A stretch of DNA of 64,000 nt, taken from assembly GCF_006265175.1 (NCBI RefSeq), contig NZ_VDCQ01000062.1:1-64000 (forward strand), read 5' to 3'. The position numbers were made by a program, and so were the translations under genes. Shown in pieces: positions 25,701 to 34,350 of the stretch (within the stretch, counting starts at the first letter, position 1; each line of letters starts with the position of its first letter). Under the pieces are notes generated by a model. That model did not search any database, was not told where the DNA came from, and saw nothing but the letters and a program-made list of their open reading frames with translations. Source of the DNA: Paenibacillus hemerocallicola. Its GTDB lineage: Bacteria; Bacillota; Bacilli; Paenibacillales; NBRC-103111.

Positions 25701-28700
25701 ATCGACCGGCCTCTACGGGTACAACTTGAGCAAAATGCCGAAGTATGCCGCAACGACCGTCAGCGTTCCGCCGTTTGAAACGTATTTGAAGCATACGTGG
25801 CCGAACGGAGATGACCCGTATGACTATATCCTTAACGCTAACGGCGACTATACGTCGATTTCGTATCAGGTTCCCGTGTACGCGGACTATACGACGCTGC
25901 AGGCCAATATCGCCAATATCAACAACGGCAACTACACCGGCGCGAAAGGATTCACGACATACACTTACTCATATTCGACGTTCATGGGCTTCGGGGTCGC
26001 GGGCGAGAATATTTACAAGTTCCTCGGCGGCGGCAACAAATACAAGGCTGCTTATGAATATTTTGACTACTACGACGAGGAAAGCGGATCCGGTTGCGAT
26101 TGTATGGTTGCAGCGCCATACTGGGGCAGCGATCTTCCCGCTGAGCAGATGGCCCGAATCCTGGTGTACGACTCCTACACGGGAGCGCTGAAAGTAACCA
26201 CGAACAATGCCGACGTCGCCGGAACCAATCGAGTTCCTTTTCTGGAGACGGGCAAGCAGAGCAAGTACTTTACCCTGTTCGACAAGGGCGAAAATCTGGT
26301 CATGCTGAGCGTCAGGGATACGTACAGCTACGGCGGGAATTACCAAATCGAGCAAATCGAGATCGATCCGCAAGGGAATACGGTGCGCAAAAATACGCTC
26401 ACGTTCCCGGCCAGCATGGACGGAGCTGCGTCCTGCACGTTCGACCGCCCAACCGGATTGTACAGAGGGCTCGACGGGGAGTACTTCTCCTTCATCTTCA
26501 ACAAGTGCAAGACGCCAAGTGCGACCAATTTCTATAACAAGGACTACTACGCTTTCAAGGTAGACGGCAATTTGAATTTGGCTTGGATGACGAAGCTGAA
26601 CGGGACGGGATTTTACCGCGATCCGGATACCATATTCAGTACCAATTGGGAGGCCAAGCAAGTCGCGGCGTTTAACCCGGTGACGAACCAATTGATTACG
26701 CGAAGCTATACATTCTCCTATTGCTCGACCGGTTGTACGTCCCCGACGGTAAACAATTATCAGGAGCTGCTCGACGGGGCGACCGGCGCGCTGTCCTGGT
26801 GGCCGGGAACGCCGATCAGCAACATGGGTTCCGGATTCAATATATTATCCAACGGCGGCTATGGGCCGTTAAATAGCGCTCCGGATACGATCACCGGCGA
26901 TGCCGGGACGTACCGGAATTGGGGTTCGGGAACCTACTTGGTGAATCGCAAAGATTTGGGTTTCTCCGACGAAGAAAAAACGTCGACCCTTGTCAGTGGG
27001 GAATACGTCGCGGACGGGGTATTCCTGGGGATCTTTCAGGTGTACAAGCAGACTGTCACTGGCGGAGGCGGTCAGGGCTTCGACTCCCCCGATCGCGCCC
27101 TTTACTTGGCTCGGGGCACGCCGAGGCAGGACGTCACCCGGAACGGTTTCCAGCTCGGGCAGTTCATGTCCGGCACGTCGTACGACAACACGGAGCTGAC
27201 GTACACGATGACGATGCGGCATCCGAATATCGATACCGGCTTGGCCGGCTTCTCATTCCGCATGCAGGATCCGACGAACCGGTACGCGGTCGAAGCCGAC
27301 GCCTCGACCTTGTACATTTCCCGGTACATCGGGGGCAGCCGGGCGGTGCTCGCCAGCATTCCGTATCCGTTTCAGCCGTCGGCCGATTACGTGTTCAAGG
27401 TAAGCATGTCCGGCAATCAAATCGCCGTCACGCTGAACGGGGTTCCGTATTTGTCCGCGACGGACGGCACGTTCGCCAGCGGCAAGCTCGGACCGTTTAC
27501 GACGAAATCGTACGTCAGCTTTAAAGGCGTCGGCATGCAATCCGTTCCGACCCAAAACATCGAATGGATGACGCAATACGCGATTTGGGAGGACGGAGAG
27601 GCCCGGGCGGAAGCGCGCTATGAGAATATCGCCTTCACCGATCCGGAGAACGATCCGATGTCCGGGGCATTCCGATGGATGATGTACCATAGTCCGAAGT
27701 TTTTTAACAACCAAGGGGTATCCGGGATGCATGGACAATCGTTTACGGGACCGCAGCAATATTTCGATAAAGTCGGCCTATACACGATTCAACTGCAAGC
27801 CCGCGACGATCCGCATCCGGAGCATCCATATCCGAGCGGCATCTTCGACAGCTACAGGAAAGACTCGAACACGTTCGCCAAACGGCTCATTGTCCACCGC
27901 AGGCCGGTCGCCGTCATGTCGGCATGGGTGAACGGGGACGGCACGATCGGATACAGCGACGGCAGCTACGATCCCGACCGTTGGATCAACGCGTCGAACT
28001 ATTCGCCTCCCGACTCGACCGGCATCGATTACGGCGCCACACGCGGCATCATGGAACGGAAATACTATTCCATTTCCCCAAGCGGCCAGTATTCGGAATC
28101 CAAAATGACGAGACCGACGGAAACCGGTACGTACACGCTGGGCCTGATGGTTCGGGACGAGTACGGGGCATGGAGCTATCCGGTAACGACGACCGTGAAT
28201 GTCGGTGTTATTCCGCCGGGCAACAACCGGCCGACGGCGACGCTCACGTATCCGAACGGCTCGCAAGCGAGTCCAAATCTGATCCATACGTCTGTCCCGA
28301 CCATAACGTGGGATCAGCTTGACACGGCGGGAACCATTTTTCAAGGTTATCATGTGAAGATAGCCGACGAGTCCGGTGCGATCGTGCTGGAAACAGGAGA
28401 AAGGACGCAATGGACCTTGTCCAATAGTGCTTCATGGCCTGTTCCAACAGCTTTACCGGTAGGGAAGAAATATCAGGTCCAGGTTCGGGTTAGCGACGGC
28501 GAACTATGGTCCGACTGGTCGAATATAGGATGGATGATCGTCAGCAGCCCCCCGACAGCAGCGCTAGTGTTTCCGGATGGCCAGTCGGCGGCCGCGCCGA
28601 CTATCATCCAAGGAAACCGACGACCGACGATCGTCTGGAACCAGTACGATCCGGATTTGCCCTACGGCGAGGTTTTCCAACAATACCACGTCAGAGTCGT

Positions 28701-29883
28701 TACGAACATGGGCTATCTTGTCTATGAAAACTACGGCGGCCAGTGGACCCAATCGACGAGTCAGAGTATGACCGTGACGGCCGATCTCCAGACCGGCGTT
28801 CCTCTCGCAGTCGGAGTAAGAGTTTTCGACGGATATGAGTGGTCTCCGTACTCCAACATCGGCTGGATGCTGATCAACATGCCGCCGTCTGCAGACGTCA
28901 CGTATCCGTCGGGAACTCAGGCGAGTCCGACGATCGAGGTTCCGACGCCGACCATTACGTGGAATCAGGGCGATCCGGATCCGGGTACGATATTCCTGAA
29001 GTACCAGGTGCATGTAGTCAATGAGGCCAATACGGCTGTCGTGTACGATTCCGGGGAGGTGTCGCAAAACACCTCGGGCACGACGCAAAGCCACCTTGTC
29101 GGCACTGACTTGCCGGCCGGGCAAAAGCTCCGGGTGCGGGTGAGAGTGCATGACGGATATGTGTGGTCCGGATGGTCGTCGGATAAGTGGCTGTTGGTCA
29201 ACCGGCCGCCGGTAGCGGGTTTCGATTGGTCGCCCAAACCGATATGGGAAGGCGATCATGTCTACTTGAACGACTTGTCGACCGATCCCGACGGCAACGC
29301 TCTGACCTACTCGTGGGAGATCCGGACCCCTGACGGCATTATCCGCGCATATAGTACGCCGAATGTTGCCGAGCATTTCGCGCTGCCCGGACCGTATACC
29401 GTAACTTTGACCGTATCCGACGGTTTGGCTTCAAGCACTGTAACGAAAGTGCTGGATGCTGCGCCGCTAACGATCCGATCCCGGGTCGACCATACCCCCG
29501 GGTGGCTGGTTATTCATAACGATAAAGGCCATAACACGACGACCGTGCCGAAAGACTTTTATTCCGGCGAAACATTCGTTGTCGGAACGACAAGCTCGCC
29601 TGCCCCCGTAGCGGAAGCGACGGCATGGATCGATACGATCGGGATCGACGGTAATCGACTTGTGGCGAGCGTTGATTTGGTCCGTTCGGGTGCAGATGCG
29701 ACCCGTTTCGAGGGAACACTTTTCGACGACAAGTTCATGTCCGCTACCGAAGGCATTCCCGCGGGAGCGCTGCCGATCCATTTCCGGATCCTCTATGCCA
29801 ATGGAGTAGTCAGAACGGAGGATGTCCCGGTGACGATTATCGGCAATGCGAATGATGCATACGGGGTACATCGCCGGCAATAA
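22705..29883 (+). CDS. Giant exported multidomain surface protein (PKD/Fn3-like)
   Basis: A 2,392-residue protein with a signal peptide (hydrophobic about 8-27, likely cleavage after VWA at 35). From N to C: a beta-rich head; a CARDB-like domain (about 310-425, KPDLLPDGITTTG start); several PKD-like segments (TWNWDFAGSTTSW, NIKADELGNFSIRVTG); a region about 1000-1470 of propeller-like strands; a LamG-like domain (about 1478-1612); a PKD-like segment; three Fn3-like repeats (about 1842, 1949 and 2059 onward, each with ITWxQ-DP and NIGWM-type strands); a PKD domain (about 2166-2256); and a unique tail. It has 14 cysteines in seven close pairs (156/177, 457/511, 657/731, 819/825, 1131/1133, 1244/1268, 1340/1344) and none elsewhere. 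No sortase motif or SLH is present. Start at ATG 22705 after GGGAGAAAGAGAAGAG. Probably an adhesin or wall fibre, maybe a client of the downstream Tad machine. Confidence 0.8.
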   Translation: MKLSKKWFTGVAVVLVLFFIGTILLSPFSTSTVWAETLPLTYVTQDSWQDDQRFSKYERLATNTEIGKAGYVIRKATLLNNNVKVKDLVTAVGLMQYTVAETLSGVPVQIFSKENKTTESYYAWYRYAKASGDDYWHADFDRMDDSYTEYGEHRTCRSTDLNSSFIDEFGMPAFPGCIDTKLSATGPVEKEFVTADRLAVLTDVVNRSNATVTAEVIDGEDVPGPDNEDLDGSVDSSTITINANPGGLTPDNRIVVRFTQSFMQASPYAKPLPAYGASLMVYYNAFTVDVEAVTYQYPYTLEVEYEPAAKPDLLPDGITTTGSVKLDELKTYTIKFKNLGTPITNTPFRVIVKHISSGGTVFDKHFSSINKDQVLTDTFTYTAISPQKLRFGLYVDYGTGKGAIDEGDSGGELNNYAEYEFPVNIGIDGDFDLVPSTIRYTDNFQAVPKNFEIPSSCTYRYHQYRFIQNGVTWTTNNINGRTTTTSFLYPSYPDNLSIGTSMVALQIYTSCGDTGWINEKPLVIQPSDKPNTPPEFRAGFFLENNRTGTDPVSTVILGSHVNLRIIDDPSSTPPSPYDEEKDYPITWNWDFAGSTTSWIQGLSAQYGFDRREDHFYNIKADELGNFSIRVTGTDRRGEATSRMVFLNVIPPNPIAWCSAPSPVKANRPVDQSKFLSTYSYSPSGSTINHSRDEWVNKQTSYSNLTDSDLTAMVQLWVYDSGGLKSLAPANCPIVVKPDQPPVGKVDVPPLGLRGHTYELFNKSYSPDSDVLTSASYRFKYDAANNGFEDDGWQWLGGTMEKASFSPNRVGKYLFDVTVCEEYGKCADASATQTVSLLVLDTINLAPTVSFDIFGKNQQPDVDVPSTFSAQMMMSWPLYDVNTNTQLPKRLHSWSIQNGALASGLGKGMERKYDVSSQYYHGNGQTTYRPYFNYYSDNGFGANRITPYKGIDTVDTTTMQPVLVPSTVGGVTSLTPAKYGNIVQTNRTHLIFDTVSSDGTSTGLYGYNLSKMPKYAATTVSVPPFETYLKHTWPNGDDPYDYILNANGDYTSISYQVPVYADYTTLQANIANINNGNYTGAKGFTTYTYSYSTFMGFGVAGENIYKFLGGGNKYKAAYEYFDYYDEESGSGCDCMVAAPYWGSDLPAEQMARILVYDSYTGALKVTTNNADVAGTNRVPFLETGKQSKYFTLFDKGENLVMLSVRDTYSYGGNYQIEQIEIDPQGNTVRKNTLTFPASMDGAASCTFDRPTGLYRGLDGEYFSFIFNKCKTPSATNFYNKDYYAFKVDGNLNLAWMTKLNGTGFYRDPDTIFSTNWEAKQVAAFNPVTNQLITRSYTFSYCSTGCTSPTVNNYQELLDGATGALSWWPGTPISNMGSGFNILSNGGYGPLNSAPDTITGDAGTYRNWGSGTYLVNRKDLGFSDEEKTSTLVSGEYVADGVFLGIFQVYKQTVTGGGGQGFDSPDRALYLARGTPRQDVTRNGFQLGQFMSGTSYDNTELTYTMTMRHPNIDTGLAGFSFRMQDPTNRYAVEADASTLYISRYIGGSRAVLASIPYPFQPSADYVFKVSMSGNQIAVTLNGVPYLSATDGTFASGKLGPFTTKSYVSFKGVGMQSVPTQNIEWMTQYAIWEDGEARAEARYENIAFTDPENDPMSGAFRWMMYHSPKFFNNQGVSGMHGQSFTGPQQYFDKVGLYTIQLQARDDPHPEHPYPSGIFDSYRKDSNTFAKRLIVHRRPVAVMSAWVNGDGTIGYSDGSYDPDRWINASNYSPPDSTGIDYGATRGIMERKYYSISPSGQYSESKMTRPTETGTYTLGLMVRDEYGAWSYPVTTTVNVGVIPPGNNRPTATLTYPNGSQASPNLIHTSVPTITWDQLDTAGTIFQGYHVKIADESGAIVLETGERTQWTLSNSASWPVPTALPVGKKYQVQVRVSDGELWSDWSNIGWMIVSSPPTAALVFPDGQSAAAPTIIQGNRRPTIVWNQYDPDLPYGEVFQQYHVRVVTNMGYLVYENYGGQWTQSTSQSMTVTADLQTGVPLAVGVRVFDGYEWSPYSNIGWMLINMPPSADVTYPSGTQASPTIEVPTPTITWNQGDPDPGTIFLKYQVHVVNEANTAVVYDSGEVSQNTSGTTQSHLVGTDLPAGQKLRVRVRVHDGYVWSGWSSDKWLLVNRPPVAGFDWSPKPIWEGDHVYLNDLSTDPDGNALTYSWEIRTPDGIIRAYSTPNVAEHFALPGPYTVTLTVSDGLASSTVTKVLDAAPLTIRSRVDHTPGWLVIHNDKGHNTTTVPKDFYSGETFVVGTTSSPAPVAEATAWIDTIGIDGNRLVASVDLVRSGADATRFEGTLFDDKFMSATEGIPAGALPIHFRILYANGVVRTEDVPVTIIGNANDAYGVHRRQ

Positions 29884-29887
29884 ATAG

Positions 29888-29916
29888 TTTACAAAGTTAA
29901 ACATTAATGTTATAAT
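29888..29916 (+). promoter_or_regulatory. Promoter of the Tad-type gene cluster
   Basis: TTTACA (29888-29893), a 17-base spacer and TATAAT (29911-29916) form a near-consensus vegetative promoter right after the giant gene. It gives the pilus genes their own transcription start in addition to read-through from upstream. Confidence 0.75.
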
Positions 29917-29952
29917 ATGTTTAGTTAATCATAAAGCGAAGCAACGTTTGCG

Positions 29953-29994
29953 AAGGACGCAGGCGACCGGGAAACCGGCCGTTTGCGTCCTTTT
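29953..29994 (+). terminator. Leader hairpin/possible attenuator before the Tad-type genes
   Basis: AAGGACGCA (29953-29961) pairs with TGCGTCCTT (29984-29992), with an inner CCGG-GAAA-CCGG hairpin, followed by only TT and C. It lies between the promoter at 29888 and the first gene at 30018, so it could attenuate transcription. I compared it with the cyclic di-GMP-I riboswitch consensus and found no convincing match. Confidence 0.5.
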
Positions 29995-30017
29995 CGGCGT
30001 AACGGGGGGATGCGTCG

Positions 30018-30743
30018 GTGAACAAAAAACGAAACCTGCTGATCAGCTGCTCTGCCGCGTTGTTGGCCGCGCTTCTTGTCTATGGCGTGTACAAGCTGCA
30101 GCTGAAGCAGGTGGAGTTGCAAAAAACGGTGAGCGTCGTCGTTCCGAAAGATTTTATCCGGGCCGGAACCATGATCGAAGCCGACATGCTGACCTACAAG
30201 CCGGTCATGGCCGGTTCGTTCTTAGAAGGCATGTTTACGGATTTGGCGCAGCTGGCCGGTCTGGAATCTGTCGTTCCGCTCGGAACGGACGAGCCGATCC
30301 TGTCATGGAAGGTGGACAAGTTTCATTTGCTGCCTTCGCGCGGCCAGTCCACGTTTCAAATTCCGAAGGATTACATTTTATCCGTATCCAACGGGATTCG
30401 TGCCGGGGACAAGGTGAACGTGTACGTATCCGGCGTCGACAGCGATTCCGGACGCCTGTTCGGGTCCGAGATTACGGTCGCGTCGGTGAAATCGTCCGCC
30501 AATGTCGAAGTGGACAATCCGAAGTCTCCCAATCTGTATTCGCGGGTGAACGGAGATACGGAGAAAATGTATGCGTCCCGCCGGGAGGCGAACGGGTCGA
30601 TCGATCAGATCAATTTGAACTTGACCGAAGAGCAGTGGCTTGCGATCGACCGAGCGTGCCGGGACAAGAAGGCAAAGCTCGTTATCGCGCTATCCGCCTC
30701 GTCTCTTACGGAAGAGACGGCAGGCGGAATCGGAAGGAGGTAA
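30018..30743 (+). CDS. CpaB/RcpC-like SAF-domain pilus assembly protein
   Basis: A 241-residue protein with one N-terminal membrane helix (about 7-26) and an extracellular SAF-type domain (VVVPKDFIRAGTMIEADMLTYKPV), then a C-terminal region with LSVSNGIRAGDKVNVYVSG, as in CpaB/RcpC proteins of Tad pilus systems. In diderms this protein works with the secretin; in a single-membrane host it presumably organises the extracellular side. Start is GTG 30018, after GGGGGGA. First gene of the Tad-type unit; the CpaE-like gene follows after six bases. Confidence 0.72.
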   Translation: MNKKRNLLISCSAALLAALLVYGVYKLQLKQVELQKTVSVVVPKDFIRAGTMIEADMLTYKPVMAGSFLEGMFTDLAQLAGLESVVPLGTDEPILSWKVDKFHLLPSRGQSTFQIPKDYILSVSNGIRAGDKVNVYVSGVDSDSGRLFGSEITVASVKSSANVEVDNPKSPNLYSRVNGDTEKMYASRREANGSIDQINLNLTEEQWLAIDRACRDKKAKLVIALSASSLTEETAGGIGRR

Positions 30744-30749
30744 TCGTAC

Positions 30750-32006
30750 GTGCAAATCGCATTTGTAACGCAGGACGAGGTACTCGTCCAGGATTGGGTG
30801 TCGGGAAAAGTCCGGGAAGAGGATCGGCTGCATTGGTTCCAGCAACCGGACGCCTTGAGCGGTTCGCTCGAAGCGCTCGTATTCGATCACATCGTATTGT
30901 CCGACCGTTATTTCGGACTTGCCGGATTTTGCGACTATGTCGAGCAAGTGAAGGAGGTTTGCCCCGGCGCGGTCTTTACCGTCTTGTTGTCCGATCGTCA
31001 CGACGCGAACGAAAACGGAAAGTGGATCAAATATTGCATCGTAAACGGAATCCACTATGTGCTCCCGCACCGGACCAGGGAAAGTATTAATGGCGTGCTG
31101 CTTCAGCGGTTTTATGGAAATCGCGGAGACATTGCCGAGAATGGCAGCAAAAGCATCGTCTTTGTCGGATCGACGCCGAATATCGGTACGACATTCGTTT
31201 CGTTCGGTACGGCGGTCGGATTGGCTTGCCGTACGGCGCGGTCGGTCGCTTACTTGTGTCTCAATTTGAAAAGCTCGAAGCTGCACCGGTATATCGGCAT
31301 CGAGAAGCCGGAGGCGAGCCTCGATCAGCTCCGCGCCGAAATCCGTTCCCGGAGCTTGCGCCCCGAACGGCTACGATCCTATTGCGAAACGGTGAAAGGA
31401 GTGCCGAATCTTCGCGTATTATTCGGCAACCAGCTGCGCGAGCAGGCCGAGTTTTTCACCGCGGAGGACATCGAGCATCTGCTGCAGACGGCGAAGCGGA
31501 CTTTCGACGTTTGCATCGTCGAGGTAAACGCATACTGGGACAATGCGGCTACCGTGTGCGCCCTGCTTCAGGCCGAATCGCGCATTTTGGTGACGACCCC
31601 GGACCTGACCCATTTCCAGGAGGATACGGATCGTTGGCTGCGCGGGCTTAGTCCGATTATCGGGCTGAATGCCGACTCGTTCGATCTCGTCTTGACCCAG
31701 GCCGACAAGAACGGTAATTCGGCCGGCATCCGGCAGAGGGACATCCGCAAAGAAACCGGCCTTTCCTTTATCGGGAAAGTCGGGAAATACGCGGATTTGA
31801 CGGAAGCGGTCAATCAGGGCAAGCTGCTTGACGTGCTTCTAGGCCAGCATCCGATGTGCCGCGATCTCGTCGGAATCGTATCCTTGTTGACGGCGTTATG
31901 CGGATTCGAAACGGCGGTGCAGCTGCGCTCCCATCCGGTTAATCGTTTGTTCGCCCGGTTGTTCGCAAAGCCCGGCAAAGCGGGGCGGACTCTATGGGGG
32001 AGTTGA
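30750..32006 (+). CDS. CpaE/TadZ-like protein with degenerate P-loop
   Basis: A 418-residue protein with an N-terminal receiver-like region (1-125) and a C-terminal MinD/ParA-like domain, the architecture of CpaE/TadZ, which localises Tad machines. The deviant Walker A motif is altered: FVGSTPNIGTTFVSFG has no lysine in either the signature or the catalytic position (compare KGGVGKTT). VEVNAYWDNAA occupies the place of the switch region. ATP hydrolysis is therefore unlikely; a scaffold role is inferred. GTG 30750 has GGAGG ten bases upstream. The last 13 bases overlap the TadA gene. Confidence 0.75.
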   Translation: MQIAFVTQDEVLVQDWVSGKVREEDRLHWFQQPDALSGSLEALVFDHIVLSDRYFGLAGFCDYVEQVKEVCPGAVFTVLLSDRHDANENGKWIKYCIVNGIHYVLPHRTRESINGVLLQRFYGNRGDIAENGSKSIVFVGSTPNIGTTFVSFGTAVGLACRTARSVAYLCLNLKSSKLHRYIGIEKPEASLDQLRAEIRSRSLRPERLRSYCETVKGVPNLRVLFGNQLREQAEFFTAEDIEHLLQTAKRTFDVCIVEVNAYWDNAATVCALLQAESRILVTTPDLTHFQEDTDRWLRGLSPIIGLNADSFDLVLTQADKNGNSAGIRQRDIRKETGLSFIGKVGKYADLTEAVNQGKLLDVLLGQHPMCRDLVGIVSLLTALCGFETAVQLRSHPVNRLFARLFAKPGKAGRTLWGS

Positions 32007-33409
32007 CGGAACGCAAGTTCTCGGTGCTCGCTTATTCCATGCTTCGACGAGAGGAGGCGAAGCAGCCGACCTCCGGAGCGATAGAGACATGGACGCAGCC
32101 GGAGGACGAGCATCCCGATTTTCAGAGGTGCGTCGAGGACATTCGCGGCGTTCTCGTCGCCTCGAGAGGAAGGACGGAGGAAGAGCGGCAGCAATACAGC
32201 GAGTCGTTAAACCGAGCGGTGCTCGGATTCGAAGAGGAGCGGGTCCGTTTTATCGCGATCATTAACGACCAGTTGGCCAAACGCCGAATGAACCATATCG
32301 TGCCTCCGAACCGGCGGTATGCGACTTTGGCCGAAGCCGTATTTGCCGAGGTGATCGGCATGAACGTACTGGAGCTGCTGCTGAAGGATAGGGAGGGGCT
32401 CGAAGAGATCCAGGTAGTCGGCAGAGATATATTCGAGGTTAGAGGCGGCCAAGCGATCCCTTCCCTGCACAAGTTCCAACATGTGAAGGAGGTTGAACGG
32501 ATTCAGCAAAACCTCGTGTTGTTCAACAACGAGGTCATCAATCCGCGCAAGCGGTGGGCGGAGGTGTCGCTCAAGGACGGATCGCGGGTGACGCTGACCG
32601 GCTTCGGCTTTACGGCCGAGCCGACGATGACGATCCGATTTTATACGATGAAATATTTCAATTTGCACACGTTGTGCCATTCCGACTACGAAACGATGGA
32701 CGATAAAATCCGGACGGTGCTGCTGTGCTTGCTGCGCTGCTGCTTCAATATGGTGGTCATCGGTCCGACGAACTCCGGCAAGACGAACTTGATCAAGGCG
32801 ATGATCGCCGAACTGCCGGACCACGAACGGATCGTGACGATCGAGACGCGGCACGAGCTTATGCTGAAACGGGATTTCCCGAATAAAAATATTATCGAAT
32901 ACGAGGTTAGCGAAGACGACTCCGTTCACTCCGGCAATCAGGCGTTCAAGCTTGCGCTGCGCCAGTCCCCAAAACGGATCTGTCACGCCGAAATTCGCGA
33001 CGATGACGCCAACGTTTACGTTCGGGCATGCACGAGAGGACATGAAGGAAGCGTTACATCGGTCCATGTCAACGAGTTGGAGGACGCGCCGGATGCGATC
33101 GCCGATATGTGCATGCTCGACGGGAGAGGGATGAGCCCTGCGCGTCTGACCAAGCGGATTACCGAGTATGTAACCCAAATCGGGATCGAGATGGGGCTGA
33201 TCGACGGCAAGCGCAAGCTTCTGAGGATAGGAGAATACGTTTACGAGAATGGGGAAGTGAAGGTAAGGGACATCGTTCGCTTCGATTTCGCTAGCCGGGC
33301 GTGGACGTACCCGCAGCCTTTCTCGAGTCGGGCGGTTAAGCGAATGATGAAGTACGGACCGGAAGACTGCGGTGTGATGGAGAAGATGGGGTTGACCGAG
33401 CGATGCTGA
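31994..33409 (+). CDS. tadA: TadA/CpaF-type secretion ATPase
   Basis: A 471-residue ATPase of the VirB11/TadA group that powers Tad pilus assembly. After an N-terminal region of about 130 residues comes the N-domain (GMNVLELLLKDREGLEEIQV), then Walker A VVIGPTNSGKTNLIKA, the Asp box region RIVTIETRHELML, the Walker B-like CHAEIRDDDANVYVRA and the His box GHEGSVTSVHVN. All key elements are present, so it should be an active hexameric ATPase at the cytoplasmic membrane. ATG 31994 lies inside the previous gene (13-base overlap) and its stop overlaps tadB by seven bases, indicating translational coupling. Confidence 0.88.
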   Translation: MGELTERKFSVLAYSMLRREEAKQPTSGAIETWTQPEDEHPDFQRCVEDIRGVLVASRGRTEEERQQYSESLNRAVLGFEEERVRFIAIINDQLAKRRMNHIVPPNRRYATLAEAVFAEVIGMNVLELLLKDREGLEEIQVVGRDIFEVRGGQAIPSLHKFQHVKEVERIQQNLVLFNNEVINPRKRWAEVSLKDGSRVTLTGFGFTAEPTMTIRFYTMKYFNLHTLCHSDYETMDDKIRTVLLCLLRCCFNMVVIGPTNSGKTNLIKAMIAELPDHERIVTIETRHELMLKRDFPNKNIIEYEVSEDDSVHSGNQAFKLALRQSPKRICHAEIRDDDANVYVRACTRGHEGSVTSVHVNELEDAPDAIADMCMLDGRGMSPARLTKRITEYVTQIGIEMGLIDGKRKLLRIGEYVYENGEVKVRDIVRFDFASRAWTYPQPFSSRAVKRMMKYGPEDCGVMEKMGLTERC

Positions 33410-34338
33410 TTTTGGCTAAGGGCGCTTTTTTACTGCTGCTGTTTATGCTGGCCTATTTGTTCCTATACCGGCTGCTGCAGATGCTTATCCGCCGCTCGGC
33501 GGCACGTTACCGGTTGAACTATGTGCAGCGGGGGACGTTCGCCAACCGCGTCGCGCAGCTGGCGTCCAAATACAATCGGCTGTACGGACATTTGAACGAT
33601 TTGCTTGAATCGATACAGGCCCGGTACCATATCGGCACGTTCCTGTTCGTTTCCATGCTGCTGCTGTTGACGGGGATCATTGGCGGGTTCGTTTGCTTCC
33701 ATAATATCAAAGGCGTCTTGTCGACGGGAGGGATGCTTGGCCTATTGCCGTATATTTTGCTGCGGATGCGGCTGCTCGGACTGCAGATGAAGGCGAGACT
33801 CGATTTTTTGCCGGCGGTCGAGCTGTTCTACCAATACTATATCGCATCCGGTCAAAGCAACATTCGTACCGCGCTTAAAGTGACGCTTGAGGAAAACCGG
33901 ATGCAGTCCGCGATGAAGCCGGTTTTCGAGCAGTTGTACCGCAATTTGACGGCGAGCCGAGATACGGAGCATAGCCTGCGCGTGTTTTCGATCAGCCTGG
34001 GCCATATATGGGCCGATTATTTTGCGAACATTTTGCGCGTAGGCTTGACCGAAGGGAACGATTTGTGCGGCAGCTTGAAGGAACTGATTGCCGACATGCG
34101 GCGGGCGCAGCGATCCGACCAGGCGGAACGGAACCGGCTGCTGGAAATACGCCTTGCCAACTTCTCGTCCATTTTGTTTCTACTGCTGTTTCTTTTTATC
34201 AATTTCAAAATCAACGCCGAAAACGCCTATTTGTATTATGTCGTCGATCCGGCAGGGCGGAATATGCTGCTGGACGGGCTGCTGCTTATTTTTGCGTCGT
34301 TTCTGATGGGCATTTATTTATCGATCCGGAGAATGTGA
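33403..34338 (+). CDS. tadB: TadB-like inner platform protein
   Basis: A 311-residue membrane protein of the type II secretion F/TadB family. Helices at about 3-25, 80-120 and two near the C-terminus (240-260, 285-305) flank a cytosolic helical domain (about 130-235) with LPAVELFYQYYIASGQSNIRTAL and LRVGLTEGNDLCGSLKELI. It forms the membrane platform with TadC that TadA drives. The start overlaps the tadA stop by seven bases. Similarity to TadB is by topology and order; sequence is divergent. Confidence 0.75.
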   Translation: MLILAKGAFLLLLFMLAYLFLYRLLQMLIRRSAARYRLNYVQRGTFANRVAQLASKYNRLYGHLNDLLESIQARYHIGTFLFVSMLLLLTGIIGGFVCFHNIKGVLSTGGMLGLLPYILLRMRLLGLQMKARLDFLPAVELFYQYYIASGQSNIRTALKVTLEENRMQSAMKPVFEQLYRNLTASRDTEHSLRVFSISLGHIWADYFANILRVGLTEGNDLCGSLKELIADMRRAQRSDQAERNRLLEIRLANFSSILFLLLFLFINFKINAENAYLYYVVDPAGRNMLLDGLLLIFASFLMGIYLSIRRM

Positions 34339-34350
34339 GGGGAAACAGGG

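Noticed and set aside
29917-30017. Cyclic di-GMP-I riboswitch before the Tad genes
   Set aside because: The leader has a GACGCA segment and a GAAA tetraloop, but the conserved CACG-CAAACC and GACGCAAAGCC blocks are missing.
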